DNA of 32,172 bases from a virus. Positions 1 through 6,072 of the stretch are shown here, one piece after another (position 1 is the stretch's first letter; the number at the start of each line of letters is the position of its first letter). The DNA is taken from the IMG/VR virus record IMGVR_UViG_3300012964_000039, positions 1 through 32,172 of that record. One strand, written 5' to 3'. Under the pieces are notes generated by a model. The model worked only from the letters and a program-made list of their open reading frames with translations, was not told the DNA's origin and made no database searches. The position numbers and the translations under genes are program-made.

Positions 1-124
1 CACGCTGGGCGACCGCAACACGCTGGGCAACCGCAACACGCTGGGCAACTTCAACACGCTGGGCGACGACAACACGCTGGGCGACCGCAACACGCTGGGC
101 GACGGCAACACGCTGGGCGACGGA
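1..124 (+). repeat. 18-bp coding tandem repeat (hexapeptide repeat)
   Basis: Seven consecutive 18-bp units beginning CACGCTGGG are visible, the last one incomplete. They stay in frame with the downstream coding region and encode Asn-Thr-Leu-Gly-(Asp/Asn)-X units. Variation is confined to the last two codons of each unit. The array runs off the left edge of the window, so its full length is unknown. Confidence 0.9.
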
Positions 125-400
125 CTCAGATTCGGTAAGAAGTTGACGATGTCCGGCGTGAAGATTCTGGCCGTGATGAATATGTCCAACGTGGATGGAT
201 CAGGTCGCAAGATTCTGATCATGGTACATACAGAAGGAATCAAGATTGAAGCCGGATGCTTTGCCGGTACGCTTGACGAATTCTGTGAGAAGGCACTGAC
301 GGAGAACAAGGTTCGCTATGCCAAGGTCGTTCGCGCAGCCGCCGAAGCACTGGCAGAAGACGTCAAGGAACGTGGCATCACGGGAGGATGGGAAGTATAA
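2..400 (+). CDS. hexapeptide-repeat phage protein, 5' end missing
   Basis: The reading frame is open from the window edge to TAA at 398-400, so the N-terminus lies outside. About 40 residues of Asn-Thr-Leu-Gly-Asp/Asn-X repeats are followed by a compact non-repetitive domain of about 85 residues that starts near the Met codon at 143. That domain includes NVDGSGRKILIMVHTEGI and AGCFAGTLDEFCEKA and ends GGWEV. Repeats of this kind are reminiscent of pentapeptide-like beta-solenoids found in other phages. The function is not known. The Met at 143 is probably internal, because it has no clear Shine-Dalgarno sequence and the upstream frame remains open. It is followed by the small gene at 430 in the same direction. 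Confidence 0.75.
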   Translation, partial: TLGDRNTLGNRNTLGNFNTLGDDNTLGDRNTLGDGNTLGDGLRFGKKLTMSGVKILAVMNMSNVDGSGRKILIMVHTEGIKIEAGCFAGTLDEFCEKALTENKVRYAKVVRAAAEALAEDVKERGITGGWEV

Positions 401-429
401 TCGCAGTTCAACATCAAGGAGCTACCAAT

Positions 430-696
430 ATGAAGACACTCAACGCATTTTGTAAACCACTGACAGCCCACGAATTCGGCAAGCCTCTGCATCACTTTAA
501 CTTGAAGATCAAAGGGCATCCGGCGACGGAACGCTACGACTTTGACGGCGTGCGCGTAACGACAGATTTCGCGATGACTAAAAAGAATGGATCAGCGTAC
601 AGCGCCGAGCTGATCAAGTTCGTCGCTGATGTTGAGGCGGACTGGGCGCGCAGGCGTGCAGCACCGCGGACACTCGGCGCTCTGTTTCTACGCTAG
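430..696 (+). CDS. hypothetical protein, 88 aa
   Basis: The start is ATG at 430, preceded by AAGGAG at 416-421 with good spacing. An ATG 42 bases upstream in the same frame (388) overlaps the previous gene and lacks a ribosome binding site, so it was not used. The product begins MKTLNAFCKPLTAHEFGKP and ends with a basic RRRAAPRTLGALFLR tail. No membrane segment or recognised domain is seen. It sits between the hexapeptide-repeat gene and the KATP-repeat gene, probably in one transcript. I do not recognise the family and assign no function. Confidence 0.7.
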   Translation: MKTLNAFCKPLTAHEFGKPLHHFNLKIKGHPATERYDFDGVRVTTDFAMTKKNGSAYSAELIKFVADVEADWARRRAAPRTLGALFLR

Positions 697-705
697 GAGG
701 TGCAC

Positions 706-1782
706 ATGGTAACCGCGAAGAAAGTCGTGAAGAGGCCTGCCGCCAAGGCAACGCCCAAGGCAACGCCCAAGGCAACGCCCAAGGCAACGCCCAAGGCAAC
801 GCCCAAGGCAACGCCCAAGGCAACGCCCAAGGCAACGCCCAAGGCAACGCCCAAGGCAACGCCCAAGGCAACACGCGCACCGATAACGCTTCCTGCGCCA
901 CGCAGAAAGACAAAGACGGCGGAGCCGCTGCCGCCAGTACTACAGCCTCCGACGCACGCCCCGCTCTACACGGAGTGTGAGTCAAAGAGTGCTGTAGCGC
1001 CGCAGAAGCCCGCACCCGACACGCCCGAGATTGCAGTGTTCGCAAGTGCGCATCGGGAAACCTGCATTCGCATCAGCATCGGGCGGAAGAACGTGGCATA
1101 CATACCGTTCGATGCGCACGGCCTCCACGTCAAGCGTTGCGGCATGGAGGCCTTCAATGAGGAGTGGTGCTTGGTCTTTGCAGGGTATAGCCCTGCGATG
1201 GCTGCGCAACGCTATCTCATGAGTTTCGCAGCACTGCACTACATTTCTGAAGAGGCACGCACCCACCTTGAAGAAATCTCTAAATCTGGGGCAATCAAAT
1301 CAATTACCAAGGAGAATACCATGACCACAGCATCTAAGACCACAAAGAAAGCAACCCCGCCCGCCGTGTCTGCCAAGGGCTTTGACAAGGCCAAGGCGGC
1401 GGCAGACTACAAGGCCGCAGTCGCCAAGCCCGCCGCAGCAGGCGGCAAGGCATCGGCAGCAAAGAAGCCCGCAGCCAAGCCCGCGAAACCTGCTGCTAAG
1501 AGCACTAAGACCGCAGCTAAGAAGCCTGCTGCGAAACCTGCTGCCAAGGGTGCGAAGGCCGCTAAGAAGCCCGCAGCAGTCCGCTTCGCCGGTCGCAAGA
1601 TCAAAGTTCTGAACAAGGAACACGGCGCACGGGAGGGCACCAAGCGCCAGATCGGCATGGACATCCTCATCAACAGCAAGACCACCGATGAAGCGTTCAA
1701 GAAGTTCGAAAAGTACGAAGGCATCGATGCGAGCTTCATTCGTTTCGCAGTTGACAGTGGCATCATCGCGCTGTCCGAGTAA
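706..1782 (+). CDS. KATP-repeat protein fused in frame to histone-like Lys/Ala/Pro-rich protein
   Basis: The start is ATG at 706, five bases after an AGGAGG at 695-700; a GTG at 700 inside that site is rejected. The 358-residue product has a basic N-terminus and ten perfect KATP repeats (about residues 14-53). A short domain without recognised homology follows (about residues 110-195, with CIRISIGRKNVAYIPFD). The second half is rich in Lys, Ala and Pro (KKPAAKPA-type), like bacterial histone H1-like or AlgP-type DNA-binding tails. It ends in a small globular segment (GRKIKVLNKEHGAREGTK onward). The second half has its own ribosome binding site and ATG at 1321, so this may be two genes that lost a separating stop. 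DNA compaction or nucleoid binding is inferred from composition only. Confidence 0.7.
   Translation: MVTAKKVVKRPAAKATPKATPKATPKATPKATPKATPKATPKATPKATPKATPKATRAPITLPAPRRKTKTAEPLPPVLQPPTHAPLYTECESKSAVAPQKPAPDTPEIAVFASAHRETCIRISIGRKNVAYIPFDAHGLHVKRCGMEAFNEEWCLVFAGYSPAMAAQRYLMSFAALHYISEEARTHLEEISKSGAIKSITKENTMTTASKTTKKATPPAVSAKGFDKAKAAADYKAAVAKPAAAGGKASAAKKPAAKPAKPAAKSTKTAAKKPAAKPAAKGAKAAKKPAAVRFAGRKIKVLNKEHGAREGTKRQIGMDILINSKTTDEAFKKFEKYEGIDASFIRFAVDSGIIALSE
745..876 (+). repeat. 12-bp coding tandem repeat (KATP)n
   Basis: Ten perfect copies of AAGGCAACGCCC occupy 745-864, followed by a variant copy at 865-876. The repeat encodes Lys-Ala-Thr-Pro. Identity at the DNA level points to recent expansion by slippage or recombination. 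Copy number is likely to vary between relatives, and it will be hard to resolve with short reads. Confidence 0.95.
1321..1782 (+). CDS. possible separately initiated histone-like protein (internal start)
   Basis: An AAGGAG motif at 1309-1314 followed by ATG at 1321 lies inside the longer frame starting at 706. A 153-residue product from here would begin MTTASKTTKKATPPA. It would consist of a KPAA-rich tail (about residues 30-85) and a C-terminal globular part of about 65 residues. The composition resembles H1-like DNA-binding proteins of proteobacteria. The well-formed ribosome binding site suggests this was, or still is, an independent gene. The alternative is a single fused polypeptide with a fortuitous site. 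The gene ends just before the hairpin at 1794. Confidence 0.55.
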   Translation: MTTASKTTKKATPPAVSAKGFDKAKAAADYKAAVAKPAAAGGKASAAKKPAAKPAKPAAKSTKTAAKKPAAKPAAKGAKAAKKPAAVRFAGRKIKVLNKEHGAREGTKRQIGMDILINSKTTDEAFKKFEKYEGIDASFIRFAVDSGIIALSE

Positions 1783-1793
1783 CTGCAACCACA

Positions 1794-1827
1794 GACGCGG
1801 CGCTACCACAGGCCGCGTCGATTTCTT
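1794..1827 (+). terminator. hairpin, possible weak rho-independent terminator
   Basis: GACGCGGC at 1794-1801 pairs perfectly with GCCGCGTC at 1812-1819 across a 10-base loop, and ATTTCTT follows. The stem is strong but the U-tract is short and interrupted, so this may be a leaky terminator or an mRNA stabiliser. It lies 12 bases after the stop of the histone-like gene and directly before the operon that starts at 1840. Confidence 0.5.
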
Positions 1828-1839
1828 GGAGGAGCTGCA

Positions 1840-1986
1840 ATGAAGCTGTGTAGACGATGCGGGCATAGACACCCAAGCGCGTATTTCTGCGCCTTTGTAG
1901 CTGCGAATAAACGCGCAGAATTGCGCATGAAGCCATTTGACAGATTCATTCAGCAATGGCGGCGCAGTAGAGAAAGGAGTTCGTAA
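1840..1986 (+). CDS. 48-aa Cys/His micro-protein, possible zinc finger
   Basis: ATG at 1840 is preceded by TTGGAGGAG at 1827-1835, a strong ribosome binding site. The stop TAA at 1984-1986 overlaps the ATG of the next gene (TAATG), which indicates translational coupling. The product begins MKLCRRCGHRHPSAYFC. Its CxxC pair (Cys4, Cys7), His9, His11 and Cys17 could bind one zinc ion. The C-terminus is rich in Arg (WRRSRERSS). It is the first gene of the base-modification operon. The function is unknown; a small nucleic-acid or protein adaptor is possible. The main support is the strong ribosome binding site and the overlap with the next gene. Confidence 0.7.
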   Translation: MKLCRRCGHRHPSAYFCAFVAANKRAELRMKPFDRFIQQWRRSRERSS

Positions 1987-2855
1987 TGCTGAAGATATTC
2001 ATACCTAGCTGGCGACGCCCAGCTACAACCACAACGCCCGCCCTGCTCGATGCGTGCGGCATAGATTACAAATTGGTGATCCGCGAAACTGAATACGCGG
2101 AGTACCTCAAGAATTTCAACAAGAAGAAACTGTTGGTCATCGGCGCGGAAGACGGGCTCAACCTTGCGCGGGAATATACGCGCTCGCTGCTCAAGAAGAA
2201 TGAGTGGTGCCTGCACATGGACGACAACGTGCTGGGCTTTATCCAGTGCGAAAAGAAGTTCTACCACGCGCATGACGTGGTTCCGCTTGACGATGGCGAA
2301 GACATGGTGACCCGCGCCAAGTGGCAGCCCACCATGAACCACAAAGTATCGTTCAAGGAATTCTACGACCTCGTCGTATCTGACACCGTCTTCAAATGTG
2401 TGCAGCGCGGCGCGTATCTGGCCGGATTCAGCGCCCACGACAACCCAGCGTTCCGCTATCGTAAGTTCACGGATGTGGGCTACGTGTGCGGCAAGACGAT
2501 GCTGATGTGCAACCAAGGACTTCCGTGGGTACAGTCCTACGAGTCGTCAGGCGAGGACTACGCGCTCACCGCCGCGCACCTGTACGAGAACGGCAGGGTG
2601 CTCATCAACAAGTGGGGACATCCCATGCGGAAGCACTACATGGCGGGAGGGTGCGGCCCGTACGATGAACGGCTATCAGCCATGATGCGCGCACAGCAAG
2701 ACCTCTGCCTGCGCTACGGCGACCTCTTTGCAATCAAGAACGAAGGCAAGGAGGACAAGCGTCAAGGCGAGCTGCGACTGCGCTTCAACAGCTTGGAGCA
2801 GGTTGCCAAGTGGCGCGCAGACCTACCCCACGATCCGAATTGGAGGATGAAATGA
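1986..2855 (+). CDS. TAGT-like glycosyltransferase (predicted DNA-base glycosyltransferase)
   Basis: The 289-residue product begins MLKIFIPSWRRPATTTTPAL, which looks like the first strand and nucleotide-binding loop of a GT-A type glycosyltransferase. WCLHMDDN at about residues 74-81 is a DxD-like metal and sugar-nucleotide site. This pattern fits the TET/JBP-associated glycosyltransferase (TAGT) group described in phage base-modification clusters by Iyer and colleagues in 2013. The likely role is transfer of a sugar from a nucleotide sugar to a hydroxymethylated or further modified pyrimidine in phage DNA. It overlaps the micro-protein gene upstream (TAATG) and the radical SAM gene downstream (ATGA), so the genes are coupled. 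No TET/JBP oxygenase is visible, and a thymidylate-synthase homologue may supply the hydroxymethyl group instead. Assignment rests on motif recognition, not on alignment. Confidence 0.72.
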   Translation: MLKIFIPSWRRPATTTTPALLDACGIDYKLVIRETEYAEYLKNFNKKKLLVIGAEDGLNLAREYTRSLLKKNEWCLHMDDNVLGFIQCEKKFYHAHDVVPLDDGEDMVTRAKWQPTMNHKVSFKEFYDLVVSDTVFKCVQRGAYLAGFSAHDNPAFRYRKFTDVGYVCGKTMLMCNQGLPWVQSYESSGEDYALTAAHLYENGRVLINKWGHPMRKHYMAGGCGPYDERLSAMMRAQQDLCLRYGDLFAIKNEGKEDKRQGELRLRFNSLEQVAKWRADLPHDPNWRMK

Positions 2856-3676
2856 CAAGGCTGTTCAACACAATCAGCATAGAAATCGCCAGCTTGTGCA
2901 ACCGAAAGTGCGACTGGTGCCCTGTTGCGTACAACGACCGCCCTGACGAACGCATGGAGGGTGCGGTACTGGAGCGCATACTCGCGGATCTCAAGGCGCT
3001 GAACTACAACGGTCGCGTGGAGTTGTATCTGTACAATGAACCGACTCGCGAGCTGACGTACCTGATCAACGTGATCACGCGAGTTCGGTACATGCTGCCG
3101 CGCGCCTGCATCATGATTGCCACGAACGGAGACTACTTGCGCGGCGTAGGGAACATTCTTCAGCTCTATGCGGCGGGGCTTAATCAGCTACTCATCAACT
3201 GCTACACCAAGGGACTGATGGAACGGCGTAAGAAGTGGGTTGAAGGCTTACCGGACGGCATTACGCAGGACGCCGGTGTGTACGCCAATACAGGGCCGCA
3301 CAAGCGCATCGTGGATATCATGGACAAGAGCAACCCCGCCAGCTTTGGGAAGGGTGTGTTCTCACTAGTGAACCGAGCAGGTAATATCCCGAACTTCAAA
3401 CCGGCGCTGAAGAAGCCCGTAGAACGTATGTGCGTCAAGCCGTTCCGCATTCTCAACATCAACTGGCGCGGCGATGCGCTGATCTGTTGTCAGGACTATC
3501 ACGGCAAGGTGAATATCGGAAACGTATTGTCGCTCGGCGTGGAAGGTTTGTGGAACCATGCAGTATTCAAAGAGTACCGCCACAAGCTGTACGCCAAGAA
3601 TCGCAGCCTACCGCTCTGTCGCGAATGTGATTGCCATGCGGGGGCGTACCCGCACAACGTACCTGTTCCGGACTAG
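2852..3676 (+). CDS. radical SAM enzyme with C-terminal SPASM/twitch-like cysteines
   Basis: The start is ATG at 2852, overlapping the previous stop as ATGA and following GGAGGA. The 274-residue product has the canonical CxxxCxxC cluster motif at Cys16, Cys20 and Cys23 (CNRKCDWC), which binds the 4Fe-4S cluster and S-adenosylmethionine. The C-terminal part carries MCVKPFRILNINWRGDALIC, a further Cys and CRECDC, the pattern of a SPASM or twitch auxiliary cluster. Radical SAM enzymes act in some thymidine hypermodification pathways, where one rearranges an amino-acid adduct on the base. The neighbouring hypermodification gene suggests a similar job here. The substrate is unknown; peptide or sugar modification is the main alternative. 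Confidence 0.9.
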   Translation: MTRLFNTISIEIASLCNRKCDWCPVAYNDRPDERMEGAVLERILADLKALNYNGRVELYLYNEPTRELTYLINVITRVRYMLPRACIMIATNGDYLRGVGNILQLYAAGLNQLLINCYTKGLMERRKKWVEGLPDGITQDAGVYANTGPHKRIVDIMDKSNPASFGKGVFSLVNRAGNIPNFKPALKKPVERMCVKPFRILNINWRGDALICCQDYHGKVNIGNVLSLGVEGLWNHAVFKEYRHKLYAKNRSLPLCRECDCHAGAYPHNVPVPD

Positions 3677-3684
3677 GAGATACT

Positions 3685-4551
3685 ATGAACAAAGAAAACT
3701 TCAAGAAGATGCTGTACTGGATGGAAGAACGGCAGCGAATTTATCTGCGAAAAGAAGCGGGAGAACCAAAGCCATGGACAAAAGACCCCATCCTCCGCGA
3801 TAACAAGTTCTGCAATGTTTACAGGGAGCAGGACAAGACTACTGTCTGGATCAAGGAAAACTGGCGCGATCCATATGCAGATCACGAAGATCTATGGTTT
3901 GCGATGCTGGTAGCGCGGCTGATCAACAAGCCGGACTCGTTGCAAGAGCTGGGTGTGCCGCTGCCGTGGAGCGCCAAGCGGTTCACGCAGGTGATACACA
4001 AGCGCACGCAGCGCGGAGACACGGTGTTCAGCGGTGCGTACATAGTCAGCACGAACGGCATCGCAATGGATAAGGTGGACTACCTTGCGGAGCGGGTACT
4101 GACGCCTATCTGGAATGCGCGTAAGCAGGTTCGCCCAGTGGCTGTGGACACACTGGACGCCTTCCACAAGCGCCTCATTCAATTCAACGGAGTAGGGTCG
4201 TTCATCGGCGCGCAGGTCGTGGCGGATATGAAGTACACGCCGATACTGTGCAACGCCGATGACTGGTACGCATTCGCTGCCAGCGGGCCGGGAAGCCGCC
4301 GTGGACTGAATCGTGTACTGGGCAGACCGCCCGCTGCTGCGTGGTCTGAAGAGGGCTGGCGGAACGCACTGCGCGAACTGTGGGTGGCGCTCGGCGATGA
4401 CAAGCGATACGCCAAGCTGCGCGCAGAAGGTGTATTTCCGCAGCCTGTTCACTGCCAAGATCTGCAGAATGTATGTTGTGAATTCGACAAGATGATGCGG
4501 ATCAGTAACGGTGAGGGGCGTATGAAGGCAACTTACAAAGGAGGCGCGTGA
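3685..4551 (+). CDS. DNA base hypermodification protein (HMUDK-helical / aGPT-PPlase type)
   Basis: ATG at 3685 follows AGGAG. The 288-residue helical protein has WTKDPIL (31-37), KFCNVYRE (41-48), NGVGSFIGAQVVADM (168-182), SGPGSRRGLNRVLGR (200-214) and HCQDLQNVCCEFDK (256-269). I recognise this set from phage proteins annotated as base-hypermodification factors. These are related to the helical domain of 5-hydroxymethyl-dU DNA kinases and to alpha-glutamyl/putrescinyl-thymine pyrophosphorylases. The NGVGSFIG segment looks like a helix-hairpin-helix of the DNA glycosylase type. There is no P-loop, so it is not itself the kinase. Its likely role is to attach or exchange a group on a phosphorylated hydroxymethyl-pyrimidine in DNA. 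Which clade it belongs to cannot be settled by eye. It is coupled to the next gene by TGATG. Confidence 0.78.
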   Translation: MNKENFKKMLYWMEERQRIYLRKEAGEPKPWTKDPILRDNKFCNVYREQDKTTVWIKENWRDPYADHEDLWFAMLVARLINKPDSLQELGVPLPWSAKRFTQVIHKRTQRGDTVFSGAYIVSTNGIAMDKVDYLAERVLTPIWNARKQVRPVAVDTLDAFHKRLIQFNGVGSFIGAQVVADMKYTPILCNADDWYAFAASGPGSRRGLNRVLGRPPAAAWSEEGWRNALRELWVALGDDKRYAKLRAEGVFPQPVHCQDLQNVCCEFDKMMRISNGEGRMKATYKGGA

Positions 4552-5570
4552 TGGTACGAACAATCACAGTAAACAATGTCAATGAGGCGTTGAGCGAGGC
4601 GCTCTGGCACCTCAAGACGGAGGGCGTGGTCACGGACTCACGGAACGGCGCGGTACTGGCTGCGCCGGACCCCGTGATCACAACGTACACGCAGCCCACG
4701 CAGCGAGTGATGCTGTCTGCGCTGCGCGATGCAAACCCGTTCTTCCACCACATGGAGGCGATATGGATGCTGGCCGGTGCGAACGACGTGGCATTCCCCA
4801 GCACGTACGCCAAGCAGATCGCGGCATATAGCGACGATGGCGAAACGCTGAATGGCGCGTATGGTCATCGCTGGCGGACGCATTTCGGCGGTGATCAACT
4901 GGTGTGGCTGATCAACCTGCTACGTAGTGATCCACACACGCGGCGCGCAGTGCTTGGCATGTGGGACGCCAGCAGCGACCTCGCCAAGACACAAAGTAGC
5001 AAGGATGTTCCCTGCAATACGCACGCCTACTTCAGCACGACGCGCGGAGCACTTGATATGACGGTGTGCTGTCGCAGTAACGACGCCGTCTGGGGCGCGT
5101 ATGGCGCGAACGCGGTTCACTTTTCTATGCTATTGCAGTTCATCGCGGAGGCCGCTGGGCTGCCTGTGGGTCACTATCATCAACTGAGCAATAATCTGCA
5201 CATCTACCTTGACCGACCAGACGTTGACCGGTTGATCTTCCGCAGCACCGACAGGATTGATGTGAAGTACCAGCCAGACACGCGATATCAATACTGGTAC
5301 ATGCAGGCCATCAAGCCGCTGATACTTCCCGCTGAACACTATACGGAATTCCTGCGCGATGCCGAGGAGTTCGTCAGCGACCCAACCGGCGATACGCAGT
5401 TCCGCACATGCTACTTCAACGAAGTGGTCGCTCCTATGCAGGTCGCGCACATGGCGTATCGTGAGCGTGACTTTGAAGCCGCGCTGATAGCGTGCGTAGA
5501 CATCACGGACACTCCGTGGCAGACAGCGTGCAGCGAGTGGCTGGAGCGTAGGAGGAACAATGCAAAATAA
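4551..5570 (+). CDS. thymidylate synthase family protein, predicted dUMP hydroxymethylase
   Basis: The start is ATG at 4551, overlapping the previous TGA and preceded by AAAGGAGG; a GTG three bases upstream is less likely. The 339-residue product shows thymidylate-synthase landmarks: GAYGHRWR near 103-110, RRAVLGMWD (131-139), the catalytic Cys155 in VPCNTHAYF, CRSNDAVWGAYGAN (174-187) and LSNNLHIY (212-219). The PCN context and RSND motif resemble phage pyrimidine hydroxymethylases more than cellular ThyA. Asn187 aligns best with the Asn that reads uracil in ThyA, whereas T4 dCMP hydroxymethylase has Asp, so dUMP is the favoured substrate. The product would be 5-hydroxymethyl-dUMP. An ordinary phage ThyA remains possible. 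Confidence 0.82.
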   Translation: MVRTITVNNVNEALSEALWHLKTEGVVTDSRNGAVLAAPDPVITTYTQPTQRVMLSALRDANPFFHHMEAIWMLAGANDVAFPSTYAKQIAAYSDDGETLNGAYGHRWRTHFGGDQLVWLINLLRSDPHTRRAVLGMWDASSDLAKTQSSKDVPCNTHAYFSTTRGALDMTVCCRSNDAVWGAYGANAVHFSMLLQFIAEAAGLPVGHYHQLSNNLHIYLDRPDVDRLIFRSTDRIDVKYQPDTRYQYWYMQAIKPLILPAEHYTEFLRDAEEFVSDPTGDTQFRTCYFNEVVAPMQVAHMAYRERDFEAALIACVDITDTPWQTACSEWLERRRNNAK

Positions 5571-6072
5571 ATTGAACTTGATCATGCGTGGTGGGCGCGT
5601 CAAGCGGTATCACGTGATGGACACGCTTAAACAGCAGACAGTCGCGGAGCATAGCTTCGGCGTGGCATGGCTGGTGTGGTTGTTGTGCGATGGACGGCCT
5701 AGCGTGGAGCTAGTGATGGCCGCCCTCCAGCACGACCTCGCGGAACACGTGACCGGCGACCTACCCGCACCAGCCAAGCGCAGTCTCGGCATTAGCAAGC
5801 AGTTTGAAGAATATGAATCCGCCATCATGGCCGACGCACGAATGCCGCAGGTGATGCTGACGCAGGCAGAGCGGCGCACTTTGAAGTTCGCAGATACGTG
5901 CGACCTTATGCTGTACTGTTTGCGAGAAATGGAACTGGGCAACTACGGCATCCATGAGGTCTACAAACGTGGTCGTCAGTACATCTGCGAACTCGGCGAA
6001 CGTAGCACCAAGGAGTCTGAACTTTATAACTACATTCAAGGAGTGGAACGTGAGCTCGTCAGCAAACACTAG
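5560..6072 (+). CDS. HD-domain deoxynucleotide phosphohydrolase (YfbR/DatZ-like)
   Basis: ATG at 5560 lies inside the end of the preceding gene (11-bp overlap) after TAGGAGG. The 170-residue product has the metal-binding HD pattern: His31 in AEHSFGVAWL, His58-Asp59 in LQHDLAEHVTGDLP, and Asp112 in LKFADTCDLM. Size and motifs match the YfbR 5'-nucleotidase and phage DatZ-type group of HD hydrolases, which remove phosphate groups from deoxynucleotides. In phages with modified bases such enzymes deplete the unmodified nucleotide. Here the likely target is the normal pyrimidine nucleotide that would compete with the hydroxymethylated one. Substrate specificity cannot be read from the sequence. 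Confidence 0.85.
   Translation: MQNKLNLIMRGGRVKRYHVMDTLKQQTVAEHSFGVAWLVWLLCDGRPSVELVMAALQHDLAEHVTGDLPAPAKRSLGISKQFEEYESAIMADARMPQVMLTQAERRTLKFADTCDLMLYCLREMELGNYGIHEVYKRGRQYICELGERSTKESELYNYIQGVERELVSKH

Noticed and set aside
1-124. Repeats at the left edge as a possible CRISPR array
   Set aside because: There are no unique spacers; the units are contiguous, in frame and coding. The same applies to the arrays at 745 and 32061.
614-1045. Minus-strand frame with an Ala-Leu-Pro-Trp repeat
   Set aside because: It is the antisense of the KATP repeat gene, has no ribosome binding site, and its repeat is a by-product of the 12-bp array.
3685-4551. 5-hmdU DNA kinase
   Set aside because: The protein lacks a P-loop, so only the helical or transferase-type relationship is supported.
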